Source of the DNA: Burkholderiaceae bacterium
GTDB taxonomy: Bacteria > Pseudomonadota > Gammaproteobacteria > Burkholderiales > Burkholderiaceae_C
DNA length: 10,140 nucleotides
Direction of reading: 5' to 3'
NCBI GenBank assembly: GCA_031256125.1
Contig: JAIRRE010000178.1
Location: 1-10,140, forward strand
In this document: piece by piece, positions 1 to 6,155 of the stretch
How the letters are laid out: each line of letters begins with the position of its first letter
Numbering within the stretch: position 1 is the stretch's first letter
Made by a program: the position numbers and the translations under genes
Notes under the pieces: model-generated
What the model was told of the DNA's origin: nothing
Database searches by the model: none
Seen by the model: only the letters and a program-made list of their open reading frames with translations

Positions 1-68
1 TCGCTCCATTGCGCGGCGGACTTGGGCCAGCCCTTGCCCAGCCGGTACAGCATCAGGTTCTTGAACAC
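1..68 (-). CDS. rdgC: RdgC, recombination-associated protein (N-terminal fragment)
   Basis: Only the first 22 codons and part of the next are inside the window; the gene runs off the left edge. Reading from a GTG at 68-66, the peptide begins MFKNLMLYRLGKGW, which matches the conserved opening of the RdgC family (MFKN-(L/V)-x-(L/V)-YR). RdgC is a DNA-binding, ring-forming protein that modulates RecA-dependent recombination and acts on the nucleoid. A purine-rich GAAAGG stands about 6 nt before the GTG and supports that start; the upstream reading frame gives no better alternative. It lies downstream of metQ on the same strand, with 64 bp between them, so read-through from the met operon is possible. 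The assignment rests on a short but characteristic N-terminus, so it is likely rather than certain. Confidence 0.68.
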   Translation of the reverse strand, partial: MFKNLMLYRLGKGWPKSAAQWS

Positions 69-98
69 GCGGGGCCTTTCACGAAAACCAGAATCGTT

Positions 99-112
99 TT
101 GAAGAAATTCAA
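99..112. repeat. Short perfect inverted repeat, TTGAA-N4-TTCAA
   Basis: A 14-bp sequence, TTGAAGAAATTCAA, with 5-bp perfect arms lies between the metQ stop and the rdgC start. It could be an operator for a regulator of rdgC or a chance AT-rich palindrome. It has no adjacent T-run, so it does not look like an intrinsic terminator, and I see no other clear terminator in the 69-132 gap. Confidence 0.3.
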
Positions 113-132
113 TTGCACACCCATCATGCCTT

Positions 133-933
133 TCACCATGCCGGCAGGATCGCGCCTTTGAATTGCTGTTCGATAAATGCACGCACCTCCGGCGAGTGAT
201 ATGCCTTGACGAACCTGGCGACCCAAGGCTGGTCCTTGTCGGCCTCTCGTACCACCAAAATATTGATGTAGGGACTCTTGGCGCCTTCCAGCCCAATGGC
301 GTCGCGCGATGGATTCAAGCCAGCCGACATTGCAAAATTGGTATTGATGGCCACTGCGTCCAAATCGTCCAGCGAGCGCGGCAGTTGCGCTGCATCGAGT
401 TCCACGAAGCGCAGTTTTTTAGGATTTTCTGCCACATCCAGTGGTGTAGCTTCCAGGCCCGTTCCGGGCTTGAGTTTGATCAAACCCTTTTCCTGAAGCA
501 GCAACAGCACGCGCCCGCCGTTGGTCGGGTCATTCGGGATGCCAAAGCGCGCGCCGCTTTTGAGGTCATCGAGATGTTTGACCTTTTTTGAATAAATCCC
601 GATGGGCAAATTGATGGATTTGCCCACCACCGCAAACTTGTAGCCACGATCCTTGATCTGCTGCTCCAAATACGGCTGGTGCTGGTAGCTATTGGCGTCC
701 AGATCGCCCGATGCCAGCGCCGCGTTGGGCTGTACATAGTCGCTGAACTCGATGATCTGGATATTCAGCCCTTCCTGGGCAGCGACCTTCTTGACGGCCT
801 CCATGACCTGCGCGTGCGGCCCCGCGGTCACGCCTACCTTGATGCTGGTTTTGTCCTGCCCGTATGCAGACAACACCAGGCCGAATGTCAACACCGACGC
901 GCCAAGCGCGCGCAGCAAGAAACGCTTGTTCAT
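133..933 (-). CDS. metQ: MetQ, methionine-binding protein of the ABC importer
   Basis: This 266-residue protein of the NlpA/MetQ family captures methionine in the periplasm and delivers it to the MetNI transporter. A signal peptide is visible: MNKR, then a hydrophobic core at about residues 5-22, then a probable signal peptidase I site near AYG/Q (24-26). The mature part opens with IKVGVTAGPHAQVMEAV, typical of the family, and carries the conserved NSYQHQPYL segment (about 81-89). I chose ATG 933-931, preceded by a good AAAGGG site, over an in-frame ATG 12 codons upstream that would spoil the signal peptide. The protein has no cysteine at all, so it cannot be a lipoprotein as E. coli MetQ is, and should be free in the periplasm. 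It is the last gene of metN-metI-metQ, 75 bp after metI. It may bind D- as well as L-methionine; that cannot be told from sequence. Confidence 0.93.
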   Translation of the reverse strand: MNKRFLLRALGASVLTFGLVLSAYGQDKTSIKVGVTAGPHAQVMEAVKKVAAQEGLNIQIIEFSDYVQPNAALASGDLDANSYQHQPYLEQQIKDRGYKFAVVGKSINLPIGIYSKKVKHLDDLKSGARFGIPNDPTNGGRVLLLLQEKGLIKLKPGTGLEATPLDVAENPKKLRFVELDAAQLPRSLDDLDAVAINTNFAMSAGLNPSRDAIGLEGAKSPYINILVVREADKDQPWVARFVKAYHSPEVRAFIEQQFKGAILPAW

Positions 934-1008
934 GAATACCCTTTCACTCAAAAAACAAACCCGCAACAATGGTCAAGGCCACGTGGAACGCTCCGCTTCG
1001 ACCGCGCC

Positions 1009-1674
1009 TTACCGGTGCGAAAGCCGCCGTACGATCCAGTCGCCCAGGCTTTGTACCACCTGCACGAACACGATCAGCACCACCACCACGGCCAGCATCA
1101 CATCGGGCAGAAAGCGTTGGTAGCCGTAGCGAATACCCAGGTCGCCCAAGCCGCCGCCACCGATGGCGCCGGCCATCGCGGAATAGCCGGTTAGCGTTAC
1201 CAAAGTGATGGTCAGGCCCGCCACGATGCCCGGCAGCGCTTCGGGCAGCAGCACTTTGAACACGATTTGCGCCGTGGTCGCGCCCATAGCTTGCGCCGCT
1301 TCGATCAGCCCGACATCGACTTCGCGCAGCGCCGTTTCCACCAGCCGCGCAACGAAGGGCGCGGCGGCGATGGTCAGCGGCACGATGGCCGCCGCTGTGC
1401 CGATCGACGACCCCACGATCAAGCGCGTGAACGGGATGATCGCCACCAGCAAAATAATGAAGGGCGTGGAGCGCACGGCGTTGACGATGCCGCCTATGAC
1501 GCGATTGGCAATCGGGTTTTGCAACACGCCGCCACGGTCGGTCAGGCGCAGCGCAACTCCGGCCGGCACGCCTATGAGTGCCCCCGCCAAGCCGGACAGC
1601 CCCACCATCACCAGCGTTTCCCACAGCGACTGGCCAAACAGGCCCAGCATTTCACCGCTGAAATCCTCGAACAT
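1009..1674 (-). CDS. metI: MetI, methionine ABC transporter permease
   Basis: This 221-residue inner-membrane permease forms the transmembrane channel of the MetNIQ importer. Several hydrophobic segments are evident, at about 18-42, 58-80, 88-112, 146-172 and 190-210. The EAA coupling motif, which docks onto the ATPase, reads EAAQAMGATTAQIVF at about 125-139, followed by LLPEALPGI. The glycine-rich AGAIGGGGLGDLGIRYGYQ stretch (about 168-186) is characteristic of MetI. Length is normal for the family (about 215-225). The start is supported by a strong AAGGAGG at 1684-1690 read on the minus strand, 9 nt before the ATG. The gene follows metN by only 25 bp, so the two are surely cotranscribed. 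Confidence 0.95.
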   Translation of the reverse strand: MFEDFSGEMLGLFGQSLWETLVMVGLSGLAGALIGVPAGVALRLTDRGGVLQNPIANRVIGGIVNAVRSTPFIILLVAIIPFTRLIVGSSIGTAAAIVPLTIAAAPFVARLVETALREVDVGLIEAAQAMGATTAQIVFKVLLPEALPGIVAGLTITLVTLTGYSAMAGAIGGGGLGDLGIRYGYQRFLPDVMLAVVVVLIVFVQVVQSLGDWIVRRLSHR

Positions 1675-1699
1675 ATTTCAAGCCCTCCTTGCTTCGGGT

Positions 1700-2773
1700 T
1701 CAAACTTCGGCCTGATCGCCGGGATCGGGCGCTTGCGTCACGTCGCGCACCTGCACCTCGGCTTCGGCCAGCCCTGCGGCCACGGCTTGCACCGACGCGG
1801 CCAGGCCGCTGACATACACCGCCAGCACCCCGAACGCCTGGCCCTGTATCTCGTCCACCTGTCCGTGCAGAATATTGGCGTCCACGCCGTGCACGCGAAT
1901 CAGGCGCGACAGTAGCGGTTGCTCGGCCCGCTCGCCCGCGTAGGTCAGGCGCAGCAAGCGCCCGTCATGCCCCGGCGGCAGCGTGGCGCGGCGCGCGGCC
2001 ACATGCGCCAGCACACCTTCGGGCAGACGCTGGGGCAAAACCTCCTCGATCAGGCTGCGCGTAATGGCTTGGCGCGGATGGGTAAATACCTCCAGCACCG
2101 TGCCCTGCTCGACAATGCGCCCCGCCTCCATGACCGCCACCCGCTGGGCAATCTGGCGGATCACCTGCATCTGGTGTGCAATCAGCACAATGGTCAACCC
2201 CAGTTCGCGGTTGATGCGTTGCAGCAACGCCAGAATCGCGCGTGTGGTTTCAGGGTCCAGCGCCGAGGTGGCCTCGTCTGAGAGCAACACTTTGGGGCGG
2301 CTGGCCAAGGCCCGCGCAATGCCCACGCGCTGTTTTTGTCCGCCGCTGATTTGCGCCGGGTAGCGGTCCGCCAATGGCGCCAGCCCGACCAGCTCCAGCA
2401 GCGGCATCACCCGTTCACGGATCGCCCCGCCAGACAGCCCTTGCAGCTCCAGCGGCAGCGCCACATTGGCGTAAACCGTGCGCGCGGCCAGCAGATTGAA
2501 ATGCTGGAACACCATGCCGATTTCGCGCCGCGCGGCGCGCAGCCCTGCCGCGCCCAGCGTCATCAAATCGACCCCGCCAACGCGCACCTGGCCTTCGGTG
2601 GGGCGGTTAAGCAGGTTGATGGTGCGCACCAGCGAGCTTTTGCCGGCGCCGCTTTTGCCGATGATGCCAAACACCTCGCCAGCGCCGATGCTCAGGTCGA
2701 TGCCGCGCAGCGCATGAAGCGCCGCGCCGCCCTTGCCTGGATAGCGCAAGTGGATGCCGGTGAGTTCGATCAT
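1700..2773 (-). CDS. metN: MetN, methionine ABC transporter ATPase
   Basis: This 357-residue cytoplasmic ATPase powers methionine import. In order: Walker A GKSGAGKS (39-46), Q-loop Q90 in MVFQHFN, signature ISGGQKQR (142-149), Walker B VLLSDEA (162-168) and H-loop His200. A C-terminal NIL-type regulatory domain (about 265-345) follows, which in E. coli MetN binds methionine and inhibits transport when the inside pool is high. The start MIELTGI is the usual MetN N-terminus. It lacks an obvious Shine-Dalgarno, and an in-frame GTG two codons upstream is possible. The same frame stays open for another 550 codons across gabD, but that part has no MetN-like sequence and is antisense noise. It is the first gene of the operon, divergent from gabD. 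Confidence 0.95.
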   Translation of the reverse strand: MIELTGIHLRYPGKGGAALHALRGIDLSIGAGEVFGIIGKSGAGKSSLVRTINLLNRPTEGQVRVGGVDLMTLGAAGLRAARREIGMVFQHFNLLAARTVYANVALPLELQGLSGGAIRERVMPLLELVGLAPLADRYPAQISGGQKQRVGIARALASRPKVLLSDEATSALDPETTRAILALLQRINRELGLTIVLIAHQMQVIRQIAQRVAVMEAGRIVEQGTVLEVFTHPRQAITRSLIEEVLPQRLPEGVLAHVAARRATLPPGHDGRLLRLTYAGERAEQPLLSRLIRVHGVDANILHGQVDEIQGQAFGVLAVYVSGLAASVQAVAAGLAEAEVQVRDVTQAPDPGDQAEV

Positions 2774-2827
2774 CGGCACGGGGGCCGTTGTGAGGGGAGC
2801 TGGGAAAGTCAAAACGAAACCAAAACT

Positions 2828-2843
2828 GGGCAACAGTGTGCCC
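2828..2843. promoter_or_regulatory. Inverted repeat upstream of metN, possible operator
   Basis: GGGCA-N6-TGCCC lies 55 bp before the metN start, within the 231-bp metN/gabD divergent region. The arms are perfect but only 5 bp. Its place between a candidate met promoter and the start codon would suit an operator or leader hairpin. It matches neither the E. coli MetJ box nor the MetR consensus, and I recognise no SAM riboswitch in this leader. Confidence 0.2.
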
Positions 2844-2890
2844 GAAAGAAACCCGCCGTCAGCGACCGCTCCACGGCAGACCTGGCGGCA

Positions 2891-2919
2891 ATAAAAGAAA
2901 AGGCGCGATTGTCCGCCAA
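2891..2919 (-). promoter_or_regulatory. Candidate sigma-70 promoter for metNIQ
   Basis: Read on the minus strand: TTGGCG (2919-2914), a 17-bp spacer, then TTTTAT (2896-2891). Each box matches four of six consensus bases. It would give a 5' leader of about 110 nt before metN. It is the best-spaced pair I found in the divergent region but remains weak. Confidence 0.25.
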
Positions 2920-2964
2920 GTCGGTCCATGACCTCGCCATAGCCAAGGCTGCCCGGCGTATCCC

Positions 2965-2970
2965 TACAAT
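2965..2970 (+). promoter_or_regulatory. Candidate -10 box for gabD
   Basis: TACAAT (five of six consensus bases) in the context CCTACAATGC, a frequent form of -10 element in Burkholderiales, stands 34 bp before the gabD ATG. No convincing -35 hexamer lies 16-18 bp upstream, so an activator may be required or the match may be chance. Confidence 0.35.
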
Positions 2971-3004
2971 GCCCCGCGTTCTTTACCTTCTCAGGAGACA
3001 GGGT

Positions 3005-4480
3005 ATGACTACCGCCAAAACCTCGCCGCTCGCCGCGCTGAAAGACCCCTCGTTGCTCAAGACCGATGGCCTCATCAACGGCCAGTGGATTCCGAGCAAA
3101 AGCCGCTTCGCCGTGCTGGACCCGGCTACGGGCAAGCAGTTGGCCGAAGTGGCCGATCTGGGCAAAAAAGAAACCAAGGCCGCCATTGATGCGGCGCAAG
3201 CGGCTTGGCCGGCCTGGCGCGCCATGGCCGCCAAACAGCGCCACGCCATTTTGCTCAAGTGGTTCAATCTGTTGATGGCCAACCAGGATGACCTGGCGCG
3301 GCTGATGACCGCCGAACAAGGCAAGCCGCTGGCCGAGGCCAAGGGCGAAGTGAGCTACGGCGCGAGTTTTGTCGAATGGTTCGCCGAAGAAGCCAAGCGC
3401 GTCGATGGCGAAATTCTGGCCGCGCCCAATGCCAATCAGCGCATTCTGGCGCTGCGCCAGCCGATTGGCGTGTGCGCAGCCATTACGCCGTGGAATTTCC
3501 CGTTGGCGATGATTACGCGCAAGGTCGCCCCGGCGTTGGCGGCGGGCTGCCCGGTGGTCATCAAACCGGCGGAACTCACGCCGCTGACCGCCTTGGCGGC
3601 GGCGGAACTGGCGCTGCGCGCCGGGCTGCCGGCGGGCGTGATGAACGTCATCACCAGCACCGACGCGGCGGGCGTCGGCAAAGTGCTGTGCGAAAGCGAC
3701 GTGGTGCGGCACCTGTCGTTCACCGGCTCGACCGAGGTGGGCCGCATCCTGATGACCCAATGCGCACCGACGATCAAGAAGCTGTCGCTGGAATTGGGCG
3801 GCAACGCGCCGTTCATCGTGTTCGACGATGCCGACCTGGACGCCGCCGTGGAAGGCGCAATGGCCAGCAAGTACCGCAACGCGGGCCAGACCTGCGTATG
3901 CGCCAACCGGCTGTATGTGCAGGACGGGGTGTACGACGCCTTCGTCCAGAAATTCGCCGCCAAGGTCGAAGCGCTCAAGGTCGGCAACGGCTTCGACGCG
4001 GACGTGACGCAAGGGCCGCTGATCGAACCGGCTGCCGTGGACAAGGTGGAGCGCCACGTCAAGGACGCACTGAAAAAAGGCGGCAAGCTGGTCGCGGGCG
4101 GCAAACGGCTCAAAGGCCAATTCCACGAGCCGACAGTGGTCGCCAATGCCACCCCGGACATGCTGTGCGCGCAGGAAGAAACCTTCGGCCCGTTTGCGCC
4201 GGTGTTCCGCTTCAAGACCGAAGCCGAAGCCATCACCGCTGCCAACGCCACCATTTACGGTCTGGCCAGTTATTTCTACGCGCGGGACGCGGGCCGCATC
4301 ACGCGCGTGGCCGAGGCGCTGGAATACGGCATGGTGGGCATCAACACGGGCCTGATTTCCTATGAGCACGCGCCTTTTGGCGGCGTCAAACAATCCGGCC
4401 TGGGCCGCGAAGGCTCGCGGCACGGCATTGAGGAATACGTCGAACTCAAGTACCTGTGCCTGAGCGGGGTGCAGGGATAA
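3005..4480 (+). CDS. gabD: NAD(P)-dependent succinate-semialdehyde dehydrogenase
   Basis: This 491-residue cytosolic aldehyde dehydrogenase oxidises succinate semialdehyde to succinate, the last step of 4-aminobutyrate breakdown feeding the TCA cycle. Family residues are all present: Asn164 in TPWNF (oxyanion hole), Lys187 in VIKPAE (cofactor), GSTEVG (241-246, Rossmann loop), general base Glu263 in LELGG, nucleophile Cys297 in GQTCVCANR and the EETFGPF motif (391-397). The CVC arrangement, with a second cysteine two residues after the nucleophile, fits GabD-type enzymes. The C-terminus ([22 protein letters not shown]) is also typical of GabD. ATG 3005 has AGGAGA at 2993-2998; the frame open upstream of it is antisense to metN. 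No gabT or gabP lies beside it, so the substrate assignment rests on family resemblance; a related semialdehyde (for example glutarate semialdehyde) is possible. Confidence 0.88.
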   Translation: MTTAKTSPLAALKDPSLLKTDGLINGQWIPSKSRFAVLDPATGKQLAEVADLGKKETKAAIDAAQAAWPAWRAMAAKQRHAILLKWFNLLMANQDDLARLMTAEQGKPLAEAKGEVSYGASFVEWFAEEAKRVDGEILAAPNANQRILALRQPIGVCAAITPWNFPLAMITRKVAPALAAGCPVVIKPAELTPLTALAAAELALRAGLPAGVMNVITSTDAAGVGKVLCESDVVRHLSFTGSTEVGRILMTQCAPTIKKLSLELGGNAPFIVFDDADLDAAVEGAMASKYRNAGQTCVCANRLYVQDGVYDAFVQKFAAKVEALKVGNGFDADVTQGPLIEPAAVDKVERHVKDALKKGGKLVAGGKRLKGQFHEPTVVANATPDMLCAQEETFGPFAPVFRFKTEAEAITAANATIYGLASYFYARDAGRITRVAEALEYGMVGINTGLISYEHAPFGGVKQSGLGREGSRHGIEEYVELKYLCLSGVQG

Positions 4481-4487
4481 GCGCCGC

Positions 4488-4520
4488 GGCCCGGCCTTGC
4501 GCCAAGGCGAGCCGGGCCTT
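4488..4520 (+). terminator. Hairpin terminator after gabD
   Basis: GGCCCGGC (4488-4495) pairs perfectly with GCCGGGCC (4511-4518), and CTTG/CAAG forms an inner stem around a CGC loop. It starts 8 bp after the gabD stop. The following bases, TTATCTAAT, are only moderately T-rich, so termination may be partial. A second small hairpin (CCGCT-TGCGT-AGCGG, 4536-4550) followed by TTTCATTCTC may assist. Confidence 0.6.
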
Positions 4521-4556
4521 ATCTAATAGCATTGTCCGCTTGCGTAGCGGTTTCAT

Positions 4557-4652
4557 TCTCCTGAAATAAAGGACTCTTTCCTCATGTCCAGTGAACTCAT
4601 CCAGCACGTCAGCGACGACTCGTTCGAGGCGGACGTGCTGCAATCCGATAAG
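4557..4652 (+). repeat. Upstream copy of duplicated trxA head (leader + 23 codons)
   Basis: This aligns without gaps to 5445-5540. In the 69 coding bases 62 are identical, and 32 of these are consecutive (4608-4639 against 5496-5527). In the 27 leader bases, including the AAAGGACT ribosome binding site, 20 are identical. Four of seven coding differences are silent, and the others fall in codons 2-4. Similarity stops abruptly after codon 23 and fades about 27 bases before the ATG. The two copies are 888 bp apart in direct orientation. Confidence 0.9.
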
Positions 4653-4670
4653 AATAAAGGGCTTTCATGA
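4584..4670 (+). pseudogene. Truncated trxA remnant, 28-codon ORF
   Basis: The ORF starts [12 protein letters not shown] and matches the first 23 residues of the complete TrxA at 5472 at 20 positions. It then leaves the thioredoxin frame for five unrelated codons (NKGLS) and stops at TGA 4668-4670. It lacks the WCGPC active site and everything after, so it cannot be a thioredoxin. It keeps a good ribosome binding site (AAAGGACT, 4568-4575). Its stop overlaps the next gene's start as ATGA, so it may now serve as a translated leader coupling ribosomes into the lipoprotein gene. Mostly silent differences from the intact copy suggest it descends from a functional, slightly diverged trxA rather than a fresh copy. 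Confidence 0.85.
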
Positions 4671-5392
4671 AATACAAGATGAAATTTGGTCTTGCAGCGG
4701 TATTGGGCTGTGTTGCCCTGTTGGCTGGCTGTGCATCCGAGCCTTCCAAATCTTCGGCTCCCGGAGTGCTGCAAGTCGCATATTCAACGCGGTTCATAGA
4801 CGGTAGCGTATTGAAAGAGCCACCCACGGAAGTTACTATCGTTCGGCGAGAAACCACAGGCCGGTCCGCAGCCGCGCAGGTGGGCCTGAATGTGCTGATG
4901 CTCGCACTCGGCGGTGGCGTTGCAGTGAAGGGGTTCAGCAAGAACGATCTCAAAGGCGAGCGCATTGAGGATGCAAGCGACCGTACCAATTTGCAAAACC
5001 CGGTACAGACGGCATTTGTCCAATCGCTCCAGGAAGCCGTCAACGCCCGCATGACCCAGAACCATATTGGGCAGGATCGCAGTTTCCGCTACCCGCTTTT
5101 GGCAGGCGGCGGAAGCGCCAACTTGATTTACGACACACTGTTGGGGTCGGAAGACGCTCAGTATCGGCTCGTGCTGCATTTGGATGTGTACAAACGCCGG
5201 GAAAACAGTTGGGTCATGCCGCCCATTCTGGTGAAATGCAGTGACCAGTCGGACCCACCGCAGCCGCTGGCTTACTGGAGCGAATCGTCTTATAGCCACG
5301 TGCGGCAGGAATTAGACCGGATGTTGGCGGCGTGTCAGGAAAAAGTATTGGCTGATCTGCCGAGCTTGTTGGAGAGCAGTGACGCAATTTAA
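4667..5392 (+). CDS. Predicted lipoprotein of unknown function
   Basis: I do not recognise this 241-residue protein. It starts MKYKMKFG, has a hydrophobic stretch at about 7-20 and a clear lipobox LAGC with Cys22, so it should be lipidated; Ala-Ser at +2/+3 rather than Asp favours the outer membrane. After a Ser/Pro-rich linker there is a likely beta-rich part (VTIVRRETT, about 56-64), a second glycine-rich hydrophobic stretch (about 72-90, [17 protein letters not shown]) and a mixed soluble part ending in a probable helix (212-238). ATG 4667 is preceded by AAAGGG (4655-4660) and overlaps the stop of the truncated trxA ORF. Three 60-base blocks I counted in the gene are 53-55% GC, against 60% and 73% in two blocks of gabD, and it uses some AT-ending codons (ATA, TTA), which hints at acquisition. 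trxA follows after 79 bp, probably in the same transcript. Confidence 0.82.
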   Translation: MKYKMKFGLAAVLGCVALLAGCASEPSKSSAPGVLQVAYSTRFIDGSVLKEPPTEVTIVRRETTGRSAAAQVGLNVLMLALGGGVAVKGFSKNDLKGERIEDASDRTNLQNPVQTAFVQSLQEAVNARMTQNHIGQDRSFRYPLLAGGGSANLIYDTLLGSEDAQYRLVLHLDVYKRRENSWVMPPILVKCSDQSDPPQPLAYWSESSYSHVRQELDRMLAACQEKVLADLPSLLESSDAI

Positions 5393-5444
5393 CACCAGGC
5401 AAGACACCGCCCGATCTGACAGAATCGCCGGTACTTTTTTGCCA

Positions 5445-5540
5445 TCTCCAAAAAGAAAGGACTGTGCCATCATGGCCAATGCACTCATCCAGCATGTCAG
5501 CGACGACTCGTTCGAGGCGGACGTGCTCCAATCCGACAAA
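5445..5540 (+). repeat. Downstream copy of duplicated trxA head
   Basis: This is the partner of the repeat at 4557-4652, in direct orientation. It covers 27 bases of leader with the same AAAGGACT motif (5456-5463) and the first 23 codons of the complete trxA. Confidence 0.9.
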
Positions 5541-5804
5541 CCCGTCTTGGTGGACTTCTGGGCCGAATGGTGCGGCCCGTGCAAGCAGATCGCGCCGATG
5601 ATCGACGAACTGGCCGCCAGCTACGGCGGCAAGATGAAATTCGCCAAAATCAACGTGGACGACAACCAGGCCGTGCCGGCGCGCTTTGGCATTCGCGGCA
5701 TTCCCACGCTCATGGTGTTCAAGAACGGGCAACTGGCCGCCACGCAGGTCGGGGCGCTGCCCAAGGCGCAATTGACGCAATTCATCGACAAGCAGTTGGC
5801 GTGA
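5472..5804 (+). CDS. trxA: Thioredoxin 1
   Basis: This 110-residue cytosolic disulfide reductase supplies electrons to ribonucleotide reductase, methionine sulfoxide reductases, PAPS reductase and others, and is itself recharged by NADPH-thioredoxin reductase. The active site WCGPC has Cys34 and Cys37 inside [12 protein letters not shown]; the cis-proline is Pro78 in GIRGIPTL; the buried Asp28 in LVDFW is present. Length and fold order are normal for TrxA. ATG 5472 follows AAAGGACT with suitable spacing; the frame is open 31 codons further upstream but without family similarity. I see no clear promoter in the 79 bp after the lipoprotein gene, so trxA may depend on transcription from before the duplicated head at 4557. 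rho follows in the same direction. Confidence 0.97.
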   Translation: MANALIQHVSDDSFEADVLQSDKPVLVDFWAEWCGPCKQIAPMIDELAASYGGKMKFAKINVDDNQAVPARFGIRGIPTLMVFKNGQLAATQVGALPKAQLTQFIDKQLA

Positions 5805-5828
5805 GTGGCGCGGCCAGTCAAAAGAAGG

Positions 5829-5849
5829 GGCATCGCGGTTCGCGTTGCC
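5829..5849 (+). other. Stem-loop downstream of trxA
   Basis: GGCA-T-CGCG (5829-5837) pairs with CGCG-T-TGCC (5841-5849) around a 3-nt GTT loop: nine positions with one T-T mismatch, 24 bp after the trxA stop. There is no T-run, so it is not a canonical intrinsic terminator. It may stabilise the 3' end of the trxA mRNA or mark a Rho-dependent end. Confidence 0.4.
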
Positions 5850-5884
5850 AACCACAAACCGGCTTGATTTCCCTACGGAACCGC

Positions 5885-5911
5885 TTGACGCACGGCTTTC
5901 TCTGTCATAAT
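5885..5911 (+). promoter_or_regulatory. Probable sigma-70 promoter of rho
   Basis: TTGACG (5885-5890) and CATAAT (5906-5911) each match five of six consensus bases. The spacer is 15 bp, shorter than ideal; using TAATTT (5908-5913) as -10 gives 17. Transcription would begin near 5918, leaving a leader of about 240 nt before rho. Confidence 0.55.
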
Positions 5912-5920
5912 TTCAATCCG

Positions 5921-5954
5921 CGCTGGCACAACCTTTGAAGTTCCTGTGCCAACG
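5921..5954 (+). promoter_or_regulatory. 5'-terminal hairpin of the rho leader
   Basis: TGGCACA (5924-5930) pairs perfectly with TGTGCCA (5945-5951) around a 14-nt loop. With two outer C-G/G-C pairs beyond one mismatch the stem covers 5921-5954. It begins just after the predicted transcription start, so it would cap the 5' end of the rho mRNA, or as DNA could be an operator overlapping the start site. Confidence 0.5.
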
Positions 5955-5971
5955 CCAGGGGTGCCGCCAGG

Positions 5972-5985
5972 CGCTTCGATAAGCG
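5972..5985 (+). other. Small hairpin in the rho leader
   Basis: CGCTT-CGAT-AAGCG, a perfect 5-bp stem with a 4-nt loop, lies between the 5' hairpin and the G-free tract. It is short and may be incidental. Confidence 0.3.
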
Positions 5986-6029
5986 GCCCGGCTTTTCCGG
6001 CCCGCCACAAGCGCAGCAAAGCTGCACCG

Positions 6030-6075
6030 CCTTTTCCCCTTCCCTTTTCCCTTCTTTCCAATTCCCCAAAAACTC
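6030..6075 (+). promoter_or_regulatory. G-free pyrimidine tract in rho leader, candidate Rho utilisation site
   Basis: Forty-six consecutive bases contain no G and are mostly C and T (runs such as CCTTTTCCCCTTCCC), ending 80 bp before the rho ATG. Rho's primary sites bind unstructured C-rich, G-poor RNA, and rho of E. coli is known to be autoregulated by Rho-dependent attenuation in its leader. I infer the same role here. The rest of the 351-bp gap 5805-6155 holds the trxA 3' stem-loop, the promoter and the leader hairpins listed separately. Confidence 0.5.
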
Positions 6076-6155
6076 GTCTCACCGGGTTCCACTGGCTGCG
6101 CTGATCGGCACACAACCGCTCGCGCGCCGCAGCACACATTACAGGTTTCTTTCCC

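Noticed and set aside
99..112. TTGAAGAAATTCAA as a MetR binding site
   Set aside because: The E. coli MetR consensus is TGAA-N5-TTCA. Here the spacing is four, and the site lies at the 3' end of the met operon rather than at its promoter.
944..1624. Long minus-strand ORF overlapping metI in another frame
   Set aside because: It is a shadow of metI: Arg/Gly-rich, without the membrane pattern, while the metI frame has all family motifs.
2336..3004. In-frame extension of gabD upstream by 223 codons
   Set aside because: It is antisense to metN. The ribosome binding site AGGAGA and the family N-terminus place the start at 3005.
2774..4423. An open frame of 550 codons continuing metN's frame upstream, antisense to the whole of gabD
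   Set aside because: It mirrors the codon bias of a GC-rich gene on the other strand. The translation is rich in Arg, His and Gln with no family resemblance, and the MetN family starts at 2773.
4536..4550. CCGCT-TGCGT-AGCGG as an integron-type recombination site before the lipoprotein cassette
   Set aside because: It is too short, lacks the paired core sites of attC, and has no integrase nearby. It is better read as a small secondary hairpin after the gabD terminator.
4446..4643. Similar minus-strand ORFs at 4446-4643 and 5214-5855 sharing a peptide block
   Set aside because: Their shared block is only the antisense reading of the two trxA head copies, not a separate duplicated gene.
5946..6104. 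A 52-codon GTG-started ORF in the rho leader, reminiscent of a leader peptide
   Set aside because: No convincing ribosome binding site, the start lies inside a hairpin, and the proline-rich product simply reflects the pyrimidine tract. Ribosome profiling would be needed to revive it.
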